Shown here in pieces: positions 1 through 32,262 of a stretch of DNA of 64,000 bases (the first letter of the stretch is position 1; each line of letters starts with the position of its first letter). Under the pieces are notes generated by a model that saw nothing but the letters and a program-made list of their open reading frames with translations, did not search any database and was not told the DNA's origin. Source of the DNA: Cepaea nemoralis (lineage: Eukaryota > Mollusca > Gastropoda > Stylommatophora > Helicidae); NCBI GenBank assembly GCA_014155875.1, contig JACEFZ010014453.1, forward strand, positions 85,001-149,000, in the 5' to 3' direction. The translations under genes were made by a program, and so were the position numbers.

Positions 1-286
1 CTAGACGCGCTGCAACTCTGAACTGTGAAATGGCAAGTTTGCACCTCAAAGAGGACATTGGGGCAAGGCAGGGAGTTTTCGTGTGAAACATTTATTAATT
101 AAACGCCGCTCCTACATCTCGGGGGCAGTTTAATATCACCCGATAACTGTACGCTATTATTTGTTCCGCTCGACTTGAATTAAAAGAGTGAGTATCGTTT
201 TCATTTGGAGTCGCTTAATCATTCGTCACATTGTTCAAAGCATAACGAGTTGTTTATAAGTCAATGAGAGAAATTACCTATTGGCA
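1..286 (+). repeat. 5' LTR, 3' part
   Basis: This stretch is identical by eye to 6229-6514. It ends in TTGGCA; the next base differs from that after the 3' LTR, which fixes the LTR border at 286. The first part of the LTR (equivalent to 5954-6228) is outside the window. Confidence 0.9.
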
Positions 287-2432
287 TAAAGATGGGATGC
301 TCGCCGGTTTTTAAGATCCAATTGTCAACAAAGATTTCCCGCGAAAGCTATTAGTAAACAAGAAATGCGCACGAACGAAACTCGGCACAGAGAAACATAA
401 ATAGCGCGCCGGAACACACGGAGTCGCATCGGAAGAACGTCAAGAGTGCGAAAAGTAAAAATGTCGGCCTCCATACACAATGGTTAGAACAGGGTGAATG
501 AATCATTCATAAGAGCAACTTGAACAATCAAAGGAGAAAGGAAGGTAGGAAAGTATATATATAAAGTATAGGATGGAGAGTATTTATAACGAACAATCAT
601 TATGCTGAACGTTAAGAAAGAACACAACCATTTATTATACTTATGCACATCAGCAAACGAAAGGCAAAACGCACACTGGTGCACATAATGAACACTCATT
701 AGAGAATGATCAACGTTGCAATATAAATTGTGCATTACAGAACATTATTACACATTAGAAATTAAAGATTAACTGAAGATAGTAGAAAAACAGCAGTGAA
801 GTAAACAACTTATTTGATGTATACAGTTTGAAACGAATGAATGAAGTACACACTCGATGGACGTTACATATGGTAAATGAAAGTAGGCCGTCGTTAGGAC
901 ACTGCACTGTACAAGACTGAACATTTTGATTACGTGTTGGATGATTTTATGCTGCAACACTCAGAGATTTTACGGACATTGTTACACTTCAAACAACGAA
1001 CTTGTGGACACTGATAACGTTATGAAAGATATCAACACACATCAATGTTGCACAATATATTGCACTAAAAATACCTGATCGGACATTTAAGTGACATAAT
1101 ATTGACTTAATCGCATTAAAGTATGGACACACCGGACTTATGATATGTCGGCCTTGGGTACATCGTCTTCCAACAAGGAATATTATTAACTAGCCACTGG
1201 CGCCAGTTACTAACGTCATTTGCACTGGCCAGGAAGACATCAAGAACTCAGTCACAAGATATTTATTTTCATTACTATATGGACTGCACATGTTGGGATG
1301 TCCCTTCCACACCTTTGCCACCCTCAACATAATATAGTCAAGACACTAATTCTCAACGACATTTACCCCAGAGAGTTCATGCACGCCTTTTCAACTTTAT
1401 CACCAACGTTCGCACGGGAAGCAATGATGGCCATTTTCAATGAAGTAACTCAAACCAGGGAACTGGATCATTACGCTGTTCGACGACATACATAGGAGTC
1501 ACGCTGTTAGTCAGCGTCGTTTCCAGTTATTCAAGGGTCGTCGATGGTACCACAGCCGACTAAGTTTCGCTGAAGTCGGCCACGAACCGCGTGGTTTCAG
1601 GGTACTAGTGTAAGTTTATTACACTATCGTCATACGCAAACAGGAGCAACCAACACGGAGACACAGTTTAATTGTTCTACTCATACGTCAATCGATCGGA
1701 CAGCAAATACTAGTTACGTCAATACAGAATTATTATCAGTCAAATCAACAGTTTACATTCATGGAACACTGGATGGATTTGGAAACTCGTTAAGGCCAGT
1801 ATTGTTTATTGTGGTCGATTGTCCAACATCTGTTATATATTAATAAGGTGCTGATTATAAATGTTAACAAAAGCAATTACAAACTAGCAGTGCGGGTGGT
1901 TGGAATGGGTATTTCTAAAGTGGTTAAGCACGCTTGATTACTTTGGAAATCGTTTGTGTTGACTATCGTCAGGTCAATACGAAGTTGTTCGTGTTGATCT
2001 TGCGTGTGATAACACACATTGTTGGTATCGTAATTGTAAGTAGTATATAAAGTGTTTATTGTGTTATTACTTAAATTTTTTAGGAGTAATAATTTTGTCT
2101 GTTGTGAATGAAAATAGGTATTGTCGTCTTGCGTCAATCGTCTTTTGTCAATGTTAGTATTGTGTCGCTGTACTTTATATTGAATATATATTTTTACTAC
2201 TAATTTCTAGTGCTTACGTTTTGTAACGGTTAGGACGTTATCTATCTTGCGCCGAGTTGCTATTCTTCTCGCGTGTTTATACTCTTCTATATTATTGATT
2301 TCGAGTTGACTTCTCATTCAACTTGCGTATATATAATTGAATACGCTTGTCATTGTCTACCTACGCATTCTATCGGCTGTGTTTCACATATCTACTATTG
2401 TAGCGGTAAAATTTACAGATCATTAAGACAAC
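287..2432 (+). other. Long untranslated leader of the LTR element
   Basis: About 2.1 kb of AT-rich sequence separates the LTR from the gag start. Small open frames (such as 91 codons at 1220-1495) have no recognisable domain. A primer-binding site should lie just after 286; a TGG at 293 is a weak candidate, but I cannot match it to a tRNA. The leader is unusually long for a Ty3-type element and may hold packaging or internal initiation signals, which is inference. Confidence 0.5.
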
Positions 2433-4763
2433 ATGTCAACACTTCAAGACTTCATGGACATGGGTGAAAGGTCTGGTTTGACCGGTGCAGACCTCAGGAA
2501 TTGGGCGAAGCAAGAATTGAAAGATTTTCAGACACAGCAACGTGAAGAGAGAGCTGAAAAATTGGCAGCAGAGAAAGAAGCAAAACAGCTTCAAGCTTCA
2601 CAGGAACGAGAGAGATTGGCTCTTGAGAAAGAGTTAAAAGAAAAAGAGATGGCGTTGGAACGTGACAAAATTGCCGCTAGAGAAAAGGAATTAACGCTGG
2701 AACGGGAGATGAAAGATAAGCAACTGGCATTTGAGAAAGAAAAACTTTTGGCCGAACAACTTCTTAAGGACAAGGAAGTTGAAGGTAATTTGAAAGTCAA
2801 GTCATTGGAAATGGATCGTGAAGCTGAGATTGAACGAGTAAGAATTCAAGCAAAACATAATGATCCAGTGAAAAAGTATCAAGGTCTTTTTCGCAATTTC
2901 CAGCAAGGTGATTCTGTCAGTTCTTGGATTACCAATTTTGAAGTACTCGTAAAGCATTACAAGGTACCGGAACAAGACATACCAATTCTATTCCACAGGC
3001 ATCTCGCATTGGAGCCTTTAAAGGTAATCGAGTTAATACCTGAGGACTTACGTACCAACTACAAATACATGAGAGATCGTGTTTTGGCACACTTTAGTTT
3101 AGATGAATCGGGCTTACGTACTAAGTTTAAAACACTTACTCCGAAATCTAACCAAACTTTCCTTGACTTTGTTTCTGAGTTAACCTCATCTTTTGATAAA
3201 TGGACTAAAGCCGCTGATATTGGGTCTGATTATAATAAAATCCGAGACTTAATAATTAGAGATAGATTACTATCTGCAGTACCAGAGGCCATGTCTATAT
3301 TTCTAGTGGAGAATAAATGCAAAGATCTTAAGGAAATGGAAACGAGAGGAGAATCATATTTCAATGCACATCGAGACATATTCGCAAGTTGTGCACAGCC
3401 AGAACTGGTAATAGGAGCAAGTGCTAGATTGCAGAAAGGCAATGGCAAATTTAGAAAATTTAGTGGTAATAGGAATAGAAATAGTCCATACCAGTATTCT
3501 AACAGAGAGGGAGACAGACCAAGAAAAGGACACCTATCCAGATGTCAGTATTGCAAATTGTCTCATGGACATTTGGAAATGTGTGATCGACACCCTGGAT
3601 ATTTAGATTATTTAAGGGACATCACAGCAAAGAAAAAGAGTAAGTATGACTCATTCAAGAGAAGCATCAAATGTTTCTCGTGTCGGGCGTACGGGCACAC
3701 TAGCAAGTCATGTCCGATGAAGAGTACGTGGAAAGAGGCGAGTAATGCATATGTGTTGTCTAGTAGTAGTAGCGATTCAGATGATATAGAGGACACACAC
3801 GCAGCCATTATAGAGTCATATAATAACAGAACAGGTAAGGAATGTCATATTAATGGTGATGACCTCACATCAGCCCACAAGAGGCATATTCATGAAGCGA
3901 ACGCAGCATGCACTCGTCAAGGTACTCTGATGATACACCAAGCAGAGGTTAATGGGTTACCAACAAACTGTTTTAGAGACACAGGTTCGGATATTACAGG
4001 TGTTAATCTCAAACTCATAAAAGAAAGTAATTATACAGGTAAAAGTATTGAGTGCAGAACATTTGGTGGTACAATAGAAATGTACAAAACCGCATGGGTC
4101 AGCATAAAATGCCCATATTATGAAGGTAAAGTATGCGCAGCAGTACTACCAAACCCATGTGCTGGGTTGATAATTGGTAACATCACTGATGTTAAAGATT
4201 ACGTTCAAACTGGAGAACGCAAACTTGATGTGATACGCACAGAATCACAAACCCAAGTATCACAAGAAGAAGGAATTACACATTCATTAAAAGTTCAACT
4301 GACTGTTAATAACAACAGAGTAGCACACAAGAAGATAACAAAAGTTAAACATTATGGTTACAAACAACAGACGACATGGGATATTGTAACCATATTTATT
4401 ACAAACATTTTGATATGGCTGAAATTGACCTTATCTCAGGAAACATCCATAGTCAGGAACACATCCTCACAAACAAAAGCATATATTGATGATATTGTGA
4501 ATAAAAATACAGTCATTCAATCACTCAAGGAAATTTACACACAAGTCAATAATAACAAACAAATTTACAATAAACAAAATGCATTGATTAATGCATACTG
4601 TATTTACTTGGCGTTTGTCTGCTGTAAAGTAATCAAACATACTCTATTGTCAATATATATACAAGTGAAAAGTATGACAGTGTTCAATTCAACAAAGTTG
4701 AAAAGTACAAATATTAGCAGGCATACAGTACAGAAACACCATAAGTATAGAAGAAAGAAATAG
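2433..4763 (+). CDS. Gag-protease polyprotein of LTR retroelement
   Basis: This is an intact 776-codon frame. Residues ~28-135 are a highly charged Glu/Lys/Arg coiled coil. Residues ~145-345 resemble the Ty3/gypsy-SCAN-type capsid that assembles the particle. Two Cys/His knuckles follow: C371-x2-C-x3-H-x5-C384, and a classical C414-x2-C-x4-H-x4-C427 for nucleic-acid binding. An aspartic protease follows with active-site DTGSD at 516-520 and the conserved LIIGN strand at 579-583. The last ~190 residues match nothing I know; they contain two hydrophobic segments (647-667 and 717-744) and a basic end. The family normally continues into reverse transcriptase; here the frame ends without it. The start is the first ATG before the coiled coil and fits the short N-terminal helix usual in these Gags. 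No stop or frameshift is present, which suggests recent selection or recent copying. Confidence 0.88.
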   Translation: MSTLQDFMDMGERSGLTGADLRNWAKQELKDFQTQQREERAEKLAAEKEAKQLQASQERERLALEKELKEKEMALERDKIAAREKELTLEREMKDKQLAFEKEKLLAEQLLKDKEVEGNLKVKSLEMDREAEIERVRIQAKHNDPVKKYQGLFRNFQQGDSVSSWITNFEVLVKHYKVPEQDIPILFHRHLALEPLKVIELIPEDLRTNYKYMRDRVLAHFSLDESGLRTKFKTLTPKSNQTFLDFVSELTSSFDKWTKAADIGSDYNKIRDLIIRDRLLSAVPEAMSIFLVENKCKDLKEMETRGESYFNAHRDIFASCAQPELVIGASARLQKGNGKFRKFSGNRNRNSPYQYSNREGDRPRKGHLSRCQYCKLSHGHLEMCDRHPGYLDYLRDITAKKKSKYDSFKRSIKCFSCRAYGHTSKSCPMKSTWKEASNAYVLSSSSSDSDDIEDTHAAIIESYNNRTGKECHINGDDLTSAHKRHIHEANAACTRQGTLMIHQAEVNGLPTNCFRDTGSDITGVNLKLIKESNYTGKSIECRTFGGTIEMYKTAWVSIKCPYYEGKVCAAVLPNPCAGLIIGNITDVKDYVQTGERKLDVIRTESQTQVSQEEGITHSLKVQLTVNNNRVAHKKITKVKHYGYKQQTTWDIVTIFITNILIWLKLTLSQETSIVRNTSSQTKAYIDDIVNKNTVIQSLKEIYTQVNNNKQIYNKQNALINAYCIYLAFVCCKVIKHTLLSIYIQVKSMTVFNSTKLKSTNISRHTVQKHHKYRRKK

Positions 4764-5953
4764 AATGAAAGAAATAAATAAAGAAAAATAAAATGGGATG
4801 AAAGTGTTAGGTTCATATCAACACATAATACACTACAGACACATTAGGGTCTTAGGTCTGATTACTTGGTTATGCCAGATATCACTTGTCAGAATTGTTC
4901 ACATTATCTAATAGTTCTATAATTCATCTTAAAAATAGTTTGATTCTCTATTCTTTGATAATTATGTCTATAATAGAGAACATTACTAAATTTATATAGG
5001 ATTCTTCACAACTCTATGTCTGCAAGATTTTAAAAAGTCAATCAAATAGCACCTAATTAATAAACAATGTTGATACAATCGATGACTTTAAATTAATACT
5101 GTTAGTAATACATAGTATAATCAAATAGATACATGTGTGGTTAATTTACATTTATTGACAGAGACATATACACGGATGCAATGGTCCAATAATATGTCCT
5201 GCACATTGGATGGATGTTTGACCGTCATTATTTTACGTGGAAAACTGCGGTCAAGTATTTGTAGATTGTGTTGTGTAATCTTATTGGTTAATTCCAAGTG
5301 AACAATTACTTAATTAATTAGAATTACTTAGTTAATTAGTTTGAGTTAATTTGTTATATTAATAAGTTACGTAGATAAGTCAGTACTTTAGAATATGTAT
5401 ATTGATAATTATTATTCAATTGTTCATTGTGATGGAGTGAGTGGTTTTTAGTTGAATTAATTCTGGGAAAATATTTTGCCAATCGATCCATTAACATCTA
5501 CGGAATCGACTGATGGTTTAAAGATATACACACACGTATTGGACAGTCGTACATAGCAAATGGCTCCATAAAGTCTCGCAAGACATGGATTATATAGAGG
5601 AACAACAACAACGACCAACATGGAATACTGGGAAACCCATTAGTACTCTCGTCCAAAACTTATGGTATTACCAAGAGTGAGGACACACTTGTCTATTAAG
5701 ACAAGGTAGGGACTAATATGGCAATTAGTTGGTATGATCTACCATGATCAGCCACACGACGTCTAATGGGGTATTAGACAGGTGGGCGTGCCCGTCATAT
5801 GACAGTATTATTATTTTTTGAGAGTAGATAAAGGGGGAGACTAGGAATTTTCCAGGTTTCGTTGTTAAAGGTTAATGCATATATTTGCAAAGTACTACAT
5901 ATATCCATAGAAAAAAAAATGAAAACATTTTTTTTATCTAGGAGGGGGCATTA
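4764..5953 (+). other. Non-coding 3' internal region of LTR element, with polypurine tract
   Basis: About 1.2 kb of AT-rich DNA without a supported frame, where pol would normally be. The purine run at 5940-5948, followed a few bases later by the LTR start, is the likely plus-strand primer. I found no recognisable fragments of reverse transcriptase or integrase. Confidence 0.6.
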
Positions 5954-6514
5954 TGCCATATGACGGTACACTCCACAAAAGTCATGAATGGGATTTTCCC
6001 AGTTCTGCACAAAAATGGACAAATAGGAAAGGAAGATACCATTAGAAACGAATGTAGCGTCACAGAACAACAAAGGACTTTCTGTGTGTGTGATTCGAAA
6101 GGAAAGGACGTGTCTTCCAGAGAGCCGTGTGTGAAGCGCTGTATGCGACTGATTCCGTGCTTAGGCGAATAGAATTCAGGAGGAAAGATCGATTGGCAAA
6201 TGGATACTTAAGACAGGACTCGAAAACCCTAGACGCGCTGCAACTCTGAACTGTGAAATGGCAAGTTTGCACCTCAAAGAGGACATTGGGGCAAGGCAGG
6301 GAGTTTTCGTGTGAAACATTTATTAATTAAACGCCGCTCCTACATCTCGGGGGCAGTTTAATATCACCCGATAACTGTACGCTATTATTTGTTCCGCTCG
6401 ACTTGAATTAAAAGAGTGAGTATCGTTTTCATTTGGAGTCGCTTAATCATTCGTCACATTGTTCAAAGCATAACGAGTTGTTTATAAGTCAATGAGAGAA
6501 ATTACCTATTGGCA
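5954..6514 (+). repeat. 3' LTR, complete (561 bp)
   Basis: It begins TGCCA and ends TGGCA, a 5-bp terminal inverted repeat, directly after the polypurine tract. Its last 286 bases equal the partial 5' LTR at the window start. The flanking target duplication cannot be checked because the left end of the element is missing. Confidence 0.85.
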
Positions 6515-8390
6515 GTAAGATAGACTGTTACATTACATACATACGCAGTATGATGGTAGGTAAGATAGACTGTTACATTACATACATACGCAGTATGATG
6601 GTAGGTAAGATAGACTGTTACATTACATACATAGGCAGTATGATGGTAGGTAAGATAGACTGTTACATTACATACATAGGCAGTATGATGGTAGGTAAGA
6701 TAGACTGTTACATTACATACATAGGCAGTATGATGGTAGGTAAGATAGACTTACATTACATACATAGGCAGTATGATGGTAGTAAGATAGACTGTTACAT
6801 TACATACATAGGCAGTATGATGGTAGGTAAGATAGACTGTTACATTACATACATAGGCAGTATGATGGTAGGTAAGATAGACTGTTACATTACATACATA
6901 GGCAGTATGATGGTAGGTAAGATAGACTGTTACATTACATACATAGGCAGTATGATGGTAGGTAAGATAGACTGTTACATTACATACATAGGCAGTATGA
7001 TGGTAGGTAAGATAGACTGTTACATTACATACATAGGCAGTATGATGGTAGGTAAGATAGACTGTTACATTACATACATAGGCAGTATGATGGTAGGTAA
7101 GATAGACTGTTACATTACATACATAGGCAGTATGATGGTAGGTAAGATAGACTGTTACATTACATACATAGGCAGTATGATGGTAGGTAAGATAGACTGT
7201 TACATTACATACATAGGCAGTATGATGGTAGGTAAGATAGACTGTTACATTACATACATAGGCAGTATGATGGTAGGTAAGATAGACTGTTACATTACAT
7301 ACATAGGCAGTATGATGGTAGGTAAGATAGACTGTTACATTACATACATAGGCAGTATGATGGTAGGTAAGATAGACTGTTACATTACATACATAGGCAG
7401 TATGATGGTAGGTAAGATAGACTGTTACATTACATACATAGGCAGTATGATGGTAGGTAAGATAGACTGTTACATTACATACATAGGCAGTATGATGGTA
7501 GGTAAGATAGACTGTTACATTACATACATACGCAGTATGATGGTAGGTAAGATAGACTGTTACATTACATACATAGGCAGTATGATGGTAGGTAAGATAG
7601 ACTGTTACATTACATACATAGGCAGTATGATGGTAGGTAAGATAAGACTGTTACATTACATACATAGGCAGTATGATGGTAGGTAAGATAAGACTGTTAC
7701 ATTACATACATAGGCAGTATGATGGTAGGTAAGATAAGACTGTTACATTACATACATACGCAGTATGATGGTAGGTAAGATAAGACTGTTACATTACATA
7801 CATACGCAGTATGATGGTAGGTAAGATAGACTGTTACATTACATACATACGCAGTATGATGGTAGGTAAGATAGACTGTTACATTACATACATACGCAGT
7901 ATGATGGTAGGTAAGATAGACTGTTACATTACATACATACGCAGTATGATGGTAGGTAAGATAGACTGTTACATTACATACATACGCAGTATGATGGTAG
8001 GTAAGATAAGACTGTTACATTACATACATAAGCAGTATGATGGTAGGTAAGATAAGACTGTTACATTACATACATAGGCAGTATGATGGTAGGTAAGATA
8101 GACTGTTACATTACATACATAGGCAGTATGATGGTAGGTAAGATAGACTGTTACATTACATACATAGGCAGTATGATGGTAGGTAAGATAGACTGTTACA
8201 TTACATACATACGCAGTATGATGGTAGGTAAGATAGACTGTTACATTACATACATACGCAGTATGATGGTAGGTAAGATAGACTGTTACATTACATACAT
8301 AGGCAGTATGATGGTAGGTAAGATAGACTGTTACATTACATACATACGCAGTATGATGGTAGGTAAGATAGACTGTTACATTATGTGTAT
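6515..8390. repeat. 45-bp minisatellite, about 41 copies
   Basis: The unit is 45 bp, so a stop-free frame reads the 15-residue repeat MMVGKIDCYITYIGS many times. Units vary mainly at one base (AGGCAG or ACGCAG) and by a one-base insertion (GATAAGAC) in 7630-8070 that shifts the frame. A diverged stretch of related sequence continues at 8386-8418 and 9108-9175 on either side of the mariner element. No start context, splice signals or domain argue for a protein. Confidence 0.93.
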
Positions 8391-8472
8391 CGATAAGGTC
8401 AGATTGACTGTAATATTACAAGGGTAAGTTAATAAGTAAGCCACAAATGGCTGTAGAAAAATAACTTAATAT

Positions 8473-8600
8473 CTTCTTCTTCTGTGTTCATCCAGAGTGA
8501 TTGCGTTGTGCCTGTTTACAGCAGAGCTGCGTTTTTGCGCCGTTAGGCTGACACATCCGACTTCTGCAGGCATTTGTTGACCGGGTTAACCTTCCCGGGG
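8473..8600 (-). mobile_element. SINE family A, copy 1 (nested in mariner)
   Basis: A ~130-bp dispersed repeat, read on minus from a CCCCGGGAAGGTTAACC head to an (AAG)n tail. It is flanked by a perfect 11-bp target duplication TAACTTAATAT (8462-8472 and 8601-8611), the signature of target-primed retroposition. Two further copies lie at 14299-14446 and 22317-22463. No tRNA A/B boxes are obvious, so the promoter type is unknown. Confidence 0.85.
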
Positions 8601-8611
8601 TAACTTAATAT

Positions 8612-8745
8612 GATAACACCAGTTTATTTTTATACATACATTGTCCCTTTATTTCTCAACATAATTTCCACCAACATTGATGCACTTATCCCATCGTTTT
8701 ATCAGTCCTCCCAAACCGGCTGCATAGAAAAGCATGCCCTGTTCC
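8612..8745 (-). pseudogene. Mariner transposase C-terminal fragment (inverted copy)
   Basis: Read on minus, this repeats the last ~40 codons of the transposase (FYAAGLGGLIKRWDKC... GNYVEK-stop). It differs from the plus-strand arm by only a few bases. Confidence 0.78.
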
Positions 8746-8821
8746 CACAGAACTGTGTGACTTACTTATTGGCTCTCCCTCGTAACTTCTACCCAGCTAT
8801 GCACCGCTTTACGGGACAAAC

Positions 8822-9008
8822 ATTTGTCAGCATAAACACTGAAACCCACTTCAACGGAAGACATTTTGCCAATGATTCCGAAGTTGAATGTGAAGTGAAA
8901 ACATGGTTTAGAAAACAGGGCACGCAGTTCTATGCAGCCAGTTTTGGAGGACTGATAAAACGATGGGATAAGTGCATCAATGTTGGTGGAAATTATGTTG
9001 AGAAATAA
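8822..9008 (+). pseudogene. Mariner transposase C-terminal fragment
   Basis: About 60 codons from the end of a mariner transposase: the HFNGRHF...EVECEVKTWFRKQ stretch, then FYAASFGGLIKRWDKC and the terminal GNYVEK-stop. The open frame extends upstream to 8610, but that part is antisense to the other arm and is not protein. Catalytic residues are missing. Confidence 0.8.
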
Positions 9009-9175
9009 AGGGACAAGGTATGTATAAAAATAAACTGGTTTCGAGTTGTTATCATAGTTAGTTATTTGTCTACAGCCATTTGTGGATTTCTTATTGACTT
9101 CCCCTTGTACATATAGAGAGAGTATGTTAGGTCAGAGTGACTGTTATATTACATATATGTAGAGAGTATGTTAGG

Positions 9176-11031
9176 TCACACATGTGACATGGACAAGTAT
9201 AGACATACACACATGTGACATGGACAAGTATAGACATACACACATGTGACATGGGCAAGTACAGACATACATGTGACGTGGACAAGTACAGACATACACA
9301 CATGTGACGTGGACAAGTATACACATACACACATGTGACGTGGACAAGTACAGACATACACACATGTGACGTGGACAAGTACAGACATACACACATGTGA
9401 CATGGACAAGTACAGACATACACACATGTGACATGGACAAGTATACATACACACATGTGACATGGACAAGTACAGACATACACACATGTGACATGGACAA
9501 GTATACATACACACATGTGACATGGACAAGTATACATACACACATGTGACATAGACAAGTATACATACACACATGTGACATGGACAAGTATACATACACA
9601 CATGTGACATGGACAAGTACAGACATACACACATGTGACATGGACATGTATACATACACACATGTGACATGGACATGTATACATACACACATGTGACATG
9701 GACAAGTACAGACATACACACATGTGACATGGACATGTATACATACACACATGTGACATGGACATGTATACATACACACATGTGACATGGACAAGTACAG
9801 ACAGACACACATGTGACATGGACAAGTACAGACATACACACATGTGACATGGACAAGTACAGACATACACACATGTGACATGGACAAGTACAGACATACA
9901 CACATGTGACATGGACATGTATACATACACACATGTGACATGGACAAGTATACATACACACATGTGACATGGACAAGTACAGACATACACACATGTGACA
10001 TGGACAAGTACAGACATACACACATGTGACATGGACAAGTACAGACATACACACATGTGACATGGACAAGTATACATACACACATGTGACATGGACAAGT
10101 ACAGACATACACACATGTGACATGGACAAGTATACACATACACACATGTGACATGGACAAGTACAGACATACACACATGTGACATGGACAAGTACAGACA
10201 TACACACATGTGACATGGACAAGTATACACATACACACATGTGACATGGACAAGTATACACATACACACATGTGACATGGACAAGTACAGACATACATGT
10301 GACATGGACAAGTATACATACACACATGTGACATGGACAAGTATACATACACACATGTGACATGGGCAAGTACAGACATACATGTGACGTGGACAAGTAC
10401 AGACATACACACATGTGACATGGACAAGTATACATACACACATGTGACATGGACAAGTATACATACACACATGTGACATGGACAAGTACAGACATACATG
10501 TGACGTGGACAAGTACAGACATACACACATGTGACATGGACAAGTACAGACATACACACATGTGACATGGACAAGTACAGACATACATACATGTGACGTG
10601 GACAAGTACAGACATACATACATGTGACGTGGACAAGTACAGACATACATACATGTGACGTGGACAAGTACAGACATACATTCATGTGACGTGGACAAGT
10701 ACAGACATACACACATGTGACATGGACAAGTACAGACATACACACATGTGACGTGGACAAGTATACATACACACGTGACATGGACAAGTACAGACATACA
10801 CACATGTGACGTCGACAAGTACAGACATACACACATGTGACGTGGACAAGTACACATACACACATGTGACGTGGACAAGTACAGACATACACACATGTGA
10901 CGTGGACAAGTACACATACACACATGTGACGTAGACAAGTACAGACATACACACATGTGACGTGGACAAGTACACATACACACATATGACGTGGACAAGT
11001 ACAGACATACACACATGTGACAGACTGGTAC
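9176..11031. repeat. 29-31-bp minisatellite, about 60 copies
   Basis: Units carry the palindrome CACATGTG followed by GACATGGACAAGTA or GACGTGGACAAGTA, and vary in a TACAGACAT/TATACAT end. The GACGTGG type is grouped near both edges (9265-9370 and 10385-11010). All minus frames stay open over long distances by chance of unit length. The array ends only a few tens of bases from the DGKQ exon 6 donor at 11102. Confidence 0.92.
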
Positions 11032-11102
11032 AAACACTTGTGACATGGACATACAAACACTTGTGATATGGACTGGTACAAACAAACACATACTTGGCTT
11101 AC

Positions 11103-32262
<21,160 letters not shown>

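Larger units (their letters stand above)
1..6514 (+). mobile_element. LTR retroelement, gag-protease only (5' LTR truncated by window edge)
   Basis: A direct repeat links 1-286 to 6229-6514 with no difference that I can see, so these are the two LTRs of one element whose first ~275 bases lie outside the window. The 3' LTR starts TGCCA (5954) and ends TGGCA (6514), the usual TG...CA inverted ends, and is preceded by a purine tract at 5940-5948. Between the LTRs there is a single long coding frame (2433-4763) with a Ty3/gypsy-like capsid, two zinc knuckles and an aspartic protease. No reverse transcriptase, RNase H or integrase is visible on either strand, so the element looks non-autonomous or pol-deleted. 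Identical LTRs point to recent insertion. It lies antisense within an intron of the DGKQ gene and abuts the 45-bp minisatellite that starts at 6515. Confidence 0.88.
8419..9107. mobile_element. Fold-back mariner element (two inverted transposase 3' ends)
   Basis: The ends are inverted repeats of about 50 bp (8419-8468 against 9058-9107), both flanked by TA, as expected for Tc1/mariner. Inside, 8612-8745 is the reverse complement of about 8925-9055. Each arm encodes the same mariner transposase C-terminus: the right arm on plus, ending GGLIKRWDKCINVGGNYVEK and a stop at 9008; the left arm on minus with the same end. The catalytic D,D34D region is absent, so it cannot encode active transposase. 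A SINE interrupts the left arm. Confidence 0.85.

Noticed and set aside
1220..1495. 91-codon frame in the LTR-element leader
   Set aside because: No domain or repeat support; length is within chance in this region.
6550..8427. Long open frames with a 15-residue repeat (378, 79 and 114 codons)
   Set aside because: They follow from the 45-bp period of a minisatellite without stops; one-base unit variants shift the frame, and there is no domain or splice context.
8610..9008. 132-codon frame as a complete small protein
   Set aside because: Its first half is antisense to the left mariner arm; only the last ~60 codons are transposase sequence.
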